In this document: positions 13,438 to 16,826 of the stretch, in pieces | Numbering within the stretch: the first letter of the stretch is position 1 | Layout: every line of letters begins with the position of its first letter | Source: an uncultured Collinsella sp. | GTDB lineage: Bacteria > Actinomycetota > Coriobacteriia > Coriobacteriales > Coriobacteriaceae | Assembly: GCA_900550815.1 (NCBI GenBank) | Contig: URTW01000021.1 | Coordinates: 1-16,826 of the forward strand | DNA length: 16,826 nt | Direction of reading: 5' to 3' | Translations under genes and position numbers: made by a program | The notes under the pieces: model-generated | The model's database searches: none | The model's input: the letters and a program-made list of their open reading frames with translations, nothing else | Told to the model about the DNA's origin: nothing

Positions 13438-14886
13438 CTACTGCGCGTCCGCCATAGTGTCGGCGAGCTCCTTGTACCAGAGTGCCGACTGCTTGATGTA
13501 GCGTTTTTGCGTGTCGAAGTCGATGTAGAACAGGCCGTAGCGCTTGTTATAGCCATTGGCCCACGAGAACTGGTCCTGCAGGCTCCAGATAAAGTAGCCC
13601 TGGACGTCGACGCCCTCGGCGCGCGCCTGGAGCACCTTCTCCATGTGCTGGTCGACAAAGTCGATGCGCTCGGGATCGGCGACGATGCCGTTTGCGTCGG
13701 GCTCGGGGTCCTTGTGGCCCAGGCCGTTTTCGGTGATATAGATGACGGGGAGGTTGGGATAGGTGGCGCTGATGTGCTTGAGCGTGTCGTAGAGGCCTTG
13801 CGGGTAGATGAGCCAATCCCAGTCGGTGGTGGGGATACCCGGCATATCGACCTGCTGCCCGACGCCCTTAAACTTAAAGCACGAGGTGCCCTTGTCTCCG
13901 GTGCCGTTAAAGCTGTTGGTTGACTCGCCATCGTAGGCGGCGATAAACGCCGACTGATAGTAGTTGAGGCCGAACATATCGTTGCGGGGCGCCGCCTTGG
14001 CGAGCTCCTCCATGTCGCTGTCCTCAACCGTAAGTGTGGCGTTGTTGGCACGCAGAATCTCGTTGATGAGTGAGAGGGTGCGCGCGGAGTAGTGACCCAG
14101 GAAGGCGCCGTCCATGATGAAGTCGGTGTAGAAGGCGTTGTACAGGTCGGCGGCGTGCTGGTCGGCGGGCGAGTCGGTGGCAGGATATGCCGGCGTCAGG
14201 ACGTTGACCATGCCAATGCGTCCGCCCAGGTGCTCGGTCTCGTCAAGATCCTTATACAGGTTGACGGCGCGGGCGTGGGCAACGAGCTCGTTGTGCTGGC
14301 TCTGGATGCCGCTCGTCACATCAAAGTGATGGTTGGGCGGGAAGTTGCCTTGGATGTATTGGGAGTGCGAGAGGCTGATGAGCTCGTTGATGGTGAACCA
14401 ATTCTTGACCTCGCGGAACTCGCGGAAGCAGAACTCGGCATAGCGCACATAGGCGTCGACGGTCTTGCGGTTGAGCCAGTCGCCCTGGTTGAACAGGGCG
14501 GCGGGGGAGTCAAAGTGATGCAGGGACACATAGGGCTCGACGCCATACTTTTTGCAGCAGGCGAACAGCTCGTGGTAGTGCTTAACGCCCTCGGCGAGGG
14601 GTTCGGCATCGTCGCCGTTGGGGAAGATGCGGGTCCAGGCGATGGACACACGAATGGCGTTGAGTCCATGCTCGGCAGAAAGGCGGATATCCTCCTCGTA
14701 GCGGTTGTAGAAATCACTGGCCGGGTCGGGCAAAAAGCGACCCTGGGCGACAAGGTAATCGTCCCACATGGTCTTACCCTTGCCTGCCACCTTCGTGGAA
14801 CCTTCCGTTTGGTACGCGGCGGTTGCGGCGCCCCAAACAAAGCCCTTCGGCAGCTGCTGTACGCGGTTTAGCAAAGACATATGCAT
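13438..14886 (-). CDS. GH1 6-phospho-beta-galactosidase (LacG-like), module 3
   Basis: A 482-aa cytoplasmic GH1 enzyme. It has GFVWGAATAAYQTEG at the start, acid/base Glu168 in TINEL and nucleophile Glu386 in YITENG. The phosphate and galactose site in [11 protein letters not shown] is Ser441, Trp442, Lys448 and Tyr450, the LacG set. TINEL replaces the TFNEI of the module 2 enzyme and of LacG, so the specificities may differ slightly. The start is uncertain: GAGAGGG is 3 nt before ATG 14886 but 9 nt before the in-frame ATG at 14880, and the latter spacing is more usual. It is the first gene of an operon with EIICB (11501-13261), divergent from LacI (15222), with operators 115-152 bp upstream. 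Confidence 0.9.
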   Translation of the reverse strand: MHMSLLNRVQQLPKGFVWGAATAAYQTEGSTKVAGKGKTMWDDYLVAQGRFLPDPASDFYNRYEEDIRLSAEHGLNAIRVSIAWTRIFPNGDDAEPLAEGVKHYHELFACCKKYGVEPYVSLHHFDSPAALFNQGDWLNRKTVDAYVRYAEFCFREFREVKNWFTINELISLSHSQYIQGNFPPNHHFDVTSGIQSQHNELVAHARAVNLYKDLDETEHLGGRIGMVNVLTPAYPATDSPADQHAADLYNAFYTDFIMDGAFLGHYSARTLSLINEILRANNATLTVEDSDMEELAKAAPRNDMFGLNYYQSAFIAAYDGESTNSFNGTGDKGTSCFKFKGVGQQVDMPGIPTTDWDWLIYPQGLYDTLKHISATYPNLPVIYITENGLGHKDPEPDANGIVADPERIDFVDQHMEKVLQARAEGVDVQGYFIWSLQDQFSWANGYNKRYGLFYIDFDTQKRYIKQSALWYKELADTMADAQ

Positions 14887-15000
14887 ACACCCTCTCGTCT
14901 CGCTGTTCGATATTGTGCGTTTGCGCTCAGGAGGCTCCCTGGTTAGCGTTCAGCGGTGAAAAAGCCCGATAAACACTATCTTAAAATGATTAGAACCAAA

Positions 15001-15016
15001 ATGAGCACGTGAACAT
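15001..15016. promoter_or_regulatory. LacI-type operator 1, module 3
   Basis: ATGAGCACGTGAACAT, a degenerate palindrome around a central CG. It is repeated at 15023 and 15155. It lies 115 bp upstream of the GH1 start in the GH1-LacI divergent region (14887-15221), which otherwise contains only the other two operators and the LacI promoter. Confidence 0.7.
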
Positions 15017-15022
15017 TTGACA

Positions 15023-15038
15023 ATGAGCACGTTAACAT
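15023..15038. promoter_or_regulatory. LacI-type operator 2, module 3
   Basis: ATGAGCACGTTAACAT differs from the site at 15001 by one base and lies exactly 22 bp further on. It is a tandem arrangement comparable to module 2 but with a different half-site. Confidence 0.75.
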
Positions 15039-15113
15039 CCGGCTGGGATGTATAGAAACAAAACAACTTCAAACAGCCGCGAACGGTTGTATTTGTTCGG
15101 TAAGCGGTTTTGA

Positions 15114-15143
15114 TTGACAGAAGTTTTCATGTTGTGGTATATG
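15114..15143 (+). promoter_or_regulatory. Promoter of the module 3 LacI gene
   Basis: A perfect -35 TTGACA (15114-15119), an 18-bp spacer and -10 TATATG (15138-15143, 5/6 match). Transcription would begin near 15150, immediately before the third operator. Confidence 0.65.
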
Positions 15144-15154
15144 GCTCGGGTATC

Positions 15155-15170
15155 ATGAGCACGTTATCAA
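15155..15170. promoter_or_regulatory. LacI-type operator 3, module 3 (autoregulatory position)
   Basis: ATGAGCACGTTATCAA shares the first 12 bases of the site at 15023. It lies just downstream of the LacI -10 element, so binding would block LacI's own transcription. The site also lies 132 bp from the one at 15023, which would allow looping. Confidence 0.7.
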
Positions 15171-15221
15171 TGTATGTACGATGCGCCATGGGCGCGGGGA
15201 ATAGTTGGGAAGCAGGTTAGC

Positions 15222-16259
15222 GTGGAAGGCATGGATCAGCAGACAAGGAATGGTCGTTCGGCGAGCGCGGCAGAGGTTGCGGCGCTCGCTGGCGTGAGCC
15301 GCCAGACTGTGTCTCGCGTGGTCAACGGTATGCCCAACGTGACGGAAAAGACGCGCAAGCGTGTGCTGGCCGCCATGGAAGAGCTGGGCTTTCGTCCCAA
15401 TTTTGCTGGAGCGGCGTTGCGCGGCGGGTCGTATCGTTCTATTGGCCTGTGCATGTACAACATCACACGTGTCGGTAACCTGGCGACGCTCGAGGGTATC
15501 ATGCAAGCGGCGCGCGAGCACGATTTTGCCGTCACTATGATCGAGATGGGCGGCGACAAGCCCTATGCACTTGCCGATGCCTCGCGCCGCATGGTCGAGC
15601 GACCCGTCGACGGCATGATTCTCAACATGAACCGCATGGCTCCCGATTTTGAGGAGTTTGTTCCCCAGCCGGGAGTGCGAACGGTCATCCTGTCCATGTA
15701 TGCGCATCCGCGCTGCACGACGATCGACTCCGACCAGTATGGTTCGTGCGAGCTGTTGACCAATTATCTGCTGGAACATGGTCACTCGAATATGCGGTTT
15801 GTGGCGGGTCCGGAAAACTCGATTTCCTCGCGTTTTCGTGAGGCCGGTTGGCGCGATACGCTGGGTCGTGCTCATGTCGATGCCGCTCCGATGCTGCGTG
15901 GCGATTGGAGTGCGGACAGTGGGTACGCCATGGGCGAGCGGATTGCGGCCGAGGTGCTTGCCGGCGGGTCGCAGGCGCCGACTGCCGTGCTTGCGGCAAA
16001 TGACCAGATGGCGCTGGGCGTTATCGCCGCGCTCGAGAACGCGGGCCTGTCCGTGCCCGACGACGTGAGCGTGGTTGGTATCGACGACGCACTCGAGGGA
16101 CTTGTTCCTCACAATCGACTGACGACGCTGCGATTTGATTTGCGCGGTGTCGGTAAGCTTGCGTTTGAGGCGGCGATTGGAGAGAGCTCGTCTATCGAGG
16201 CGATTCATGTGCCGAGTACGCTGGTCGAACGCTCGACTGTTAGGGACATACGGGGTTAG
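15222..16259 (+). CDS. LacI-family repressor of the module 3 PTS operon
   Basis: A 345-aa LacI-family repressor paralogous to the one at 10233. Shared stretches include RPVDGMILN/LPVDGMIFN, GDWSADSGYAMG/GDWNADSGYAAG, VLAAND and DVSVVGIDD. Helix-turn-helix: EVAALAGVSRQTVSRVVNG; the effector-binding domain fills the rest. I chose GTG 15222 (GCAGG 5 nt upstream) because it matches the GTG-two codons-ATG pattern of the paralogue. An upstream in-frame ATG at 15174 lies between operator 3 and this site and has no convincing ribosome binding site. The residues equivalent to LacI Tyr17/Gln18 are Arg-Gln, unlike Leu-Lys in the paralogue, in keeping with its different operator. It probably represses the GH1-EIICB operon and itself. 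Confidence 0.88.
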   Translation: MEGMDQQTRNGRSASAAEVAALAGVSRQTVSRVVNGMPNVTEKTRKRVLAAMEELGFRPNFAGAALRGGSYRSIGLCMYNITRVGNLATLEGIMQAAREHDFAVTMIEMGGDKPYALADASRRMVERPVDGMILNMNRMAPDFEEFVPQPGVRTVILSMYAHPRCTTIDSDQYGSCELLTNYLLEHGHSNMRFVAGPENSISSRFREAGWRDTLGRAHVDAAPMLRGDWSADSGYAMGERIAAEVLAGGSQAPTAVLAANDQMALGVIAALENAGLSVPDDVSVVGIDDALEGLVPHNRLTTLRFDLRGVGKLAFEAAIGESSSIEAIHVPSTLVERSTVRDIRG

Positions 16260-16273
16260 GTCCTACTCCGTTT

Positions 16274-16330
16274 GTCTCGATTTGTAACAGGTAGACGGTC
16301 AAAAGCGGGCTACGTGTTACAGATTTAGAT
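16274..16330. repeat. 57-bp stem-loop repeat, copy H (type 1)
   Basis: GTCTCGATTTGTAAC (16274-16288) and GTTACAGATTTAGAT (16316-16330) flank a type 1 centre (GTAGACGGTCAAAAGCGGGC). It starts 15 bp after the LacI stop codon and is preceded by CCGTTT, the same outer extension as copy F. Confidence 0.85.
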
Positions 16331-16354
16331 TCTTCGGAAAGAGCAATCCTGTTC

Positions 16355-16411
16355 GTCTCAATCTGTAACAGCTAGGACCAAAAAACTCGGCTAGATGTTA
16401 CAGATCGAGAC
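16355..16411. repeat. 57-bp stem-loop repeat, copy I (type 2)
   Basis: GTCTCAATCTGTAAC (16355-16369) and GTTACAGATCGAGAC (16397-16411) flank a type 2 centre one base different from that of copy G. With copy H it forms a 138-bp unit whose outer ends (16268-16288 and 16397-16417) are themselves inverted repeats matching at 20 of 21 positions. Confidence 0.85.
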
Positions 16412-16430
16412 AAACGGCTCCCGACCAGCC

Positions 16431-16480
16431 CAAAAACAAAAAGACCGGGGGCGGCGCGCCGTGTGACGTGCCGCCCCCGG
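16431..16480 (-). terminator. Intrinsic terminator of the third GH1 gene
   Basis: CCGGGGGCGGC (16445-16455) and GCCGCCCCCGG (16470-16480) form a perfect 11-bp stem. The minus-strand tail is TCTTTTTGTTTTT. It lies 46 bp after the GH1 stop. Confidence 0.85.
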
Positions 16481-16526
16481 CTGAGAAATGGGGACAGGTT
16501 GTGTGAGCGGGCAACCCCGCCAGCCA

Positions 16527-16826
16527 CTAGTCCAGACGACGGGTCTGCGCCACGTGCTTGTACCAGTAGGCGCTTGCCTTGGGCGTGCGCTTCTGGGTTT
16601 CAAAGTCAACGTAAAAGAAGCCGTAACGCTTGTTGTAGCCATTGGTCCAGGAGAACTGATCCTGCAGGCTCCACAGGAAGTAGCCGCCCACGTTGACGCC
16701 CACCTCCATGGCCTTGAGCAGCCAACGCAGGTGCTGCTCGATGTAGTCGATGCGCGGCTGGTCGTCCACAAAACCGTCCTTGTAGGGGTCCTTGTAGCCC
16801 ATGCCGTTCTCGGAGATGAAGATCTG
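16527..16826 (-). CDS. GH1 6-phospho-beta-galactosidase (LacG-like), module 4, 3' part only
   Basis: The last 100 codons of a GH1 gene that runs off the right edge of the window. The visible part begins [13 protein letters not shown], so the catalytic nucleophile Glu is present in an ISENG motif. It continues with the LacG phosphate-site signature [11 protein letters not shown] and [16 protein letters not shown] near the C-terminus. The acid/base half is outside the window. By analogy with modules 2 and 3, an EIICB partner and a divergent LacI gene are expected beyond the edge. The gene converges on LacI (15222-16259) with repeats H and I and a terminator between them. Confidence 0.88.
   Translation of the reverse strand, partial: QIFISENGMGYKDPYKDGFVDDQPRIDYIEQHLRWLLKAMEVGVNVGGYFLWSLQDQFSWTNGYNKRYGFFYVDFETQKRTPKASAYWYKHVAQTRRLD

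Noticed and set aside
11432..13501. A 689-codon open frame on the plus strand opposite EIICB of module 3
   Set aside because: The same reasoning applies: the opposite strand carries a full LacE-like protein with a good ribosome binding site, and the plus-strand translation is Gly/Asp-rich with no recognisable fold.
15174..15221. A longer LacI protein of module 3 starting at ATG 15174
   Set aside because: The extra 16 residues lie between the third operator and the ribosome binding site of GTG 15222 and have no counterpart in the paralogue.

Overview
The window looks like part of a gut actinobacterial chromosome of the Coriobacteriia type (Collinsella-like). That is inferred from the mixed-to-high GC content, AGGAGG-type ribosome binding sites with some GTG starts, and a dense array of sugar phosphotransferase (PTS) genes with dedicated regulators. 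The genus is a guess from style; no rRNA or marker gene is present.

The main content is a set of lactose-family PTS modules. There are three complete EIICB permeases with the LacE layout (membrane IIC, Ala/Glu-rich linker, C-terminal IIB with a VLVLC phosphocysteine). There are also two complete GH1 6-phospho-beta-galactosidases of LacG type and the end of a third. Region by region: (1) 1-1031, a promoter and a DeoR/LacR-type regulator. (2) 1032-5140, a module on which a UTRA-type GntR regulator and a TIM-barrel-like protein of unknown function are transcribed leftwards, and an EIICB is transcribed rightwards to a strong terminator. It has no glycosidase. (3) 5182-5700, a second, truncated copy of the DeoR gene. 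(4) 5723-6321, a ParE-type toxin and Phd/YefM-type antitoxin operon. (5) 6593-11243, EIICB then LacG-like GH1 on the minus strand, divergent from a LacI repressor, with tandem palindromic operators between them. (6) 11430-16259, the same kit with the operon order reversed (GH1 then EIICB), divergent from a second LacI with its own operator type. (7) 16431-16826, the 3' end of a third GH1 gene, cut by the window edge.

The likely physiology is uptake and phosphorylation of a beta-galactoside or related disaccharide by EIICB, then cleavage of the phosphodisaccharide by GH1 in the cytoplasm. Each module would be induced through its own repressor. No EIIA, HPr, EI or tagatose-6-phosphate pathway gene is in the window, so the permeases must borrow a phosphoryl donor from elsewhere.

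The most unusual structure is a family of 57-bp stem-loop repeats, nine copies at four sites. Eight of them form four conserved 'type 1 plus type 2' pairs of 136-138 bp. The sites lie about 5 kb apart and fall at the module boundaries, three of the four between convergent genes just beyond a regulator's stop codon. They are not ordinary U-tract terminators, and no mobile gene accompanies them here.
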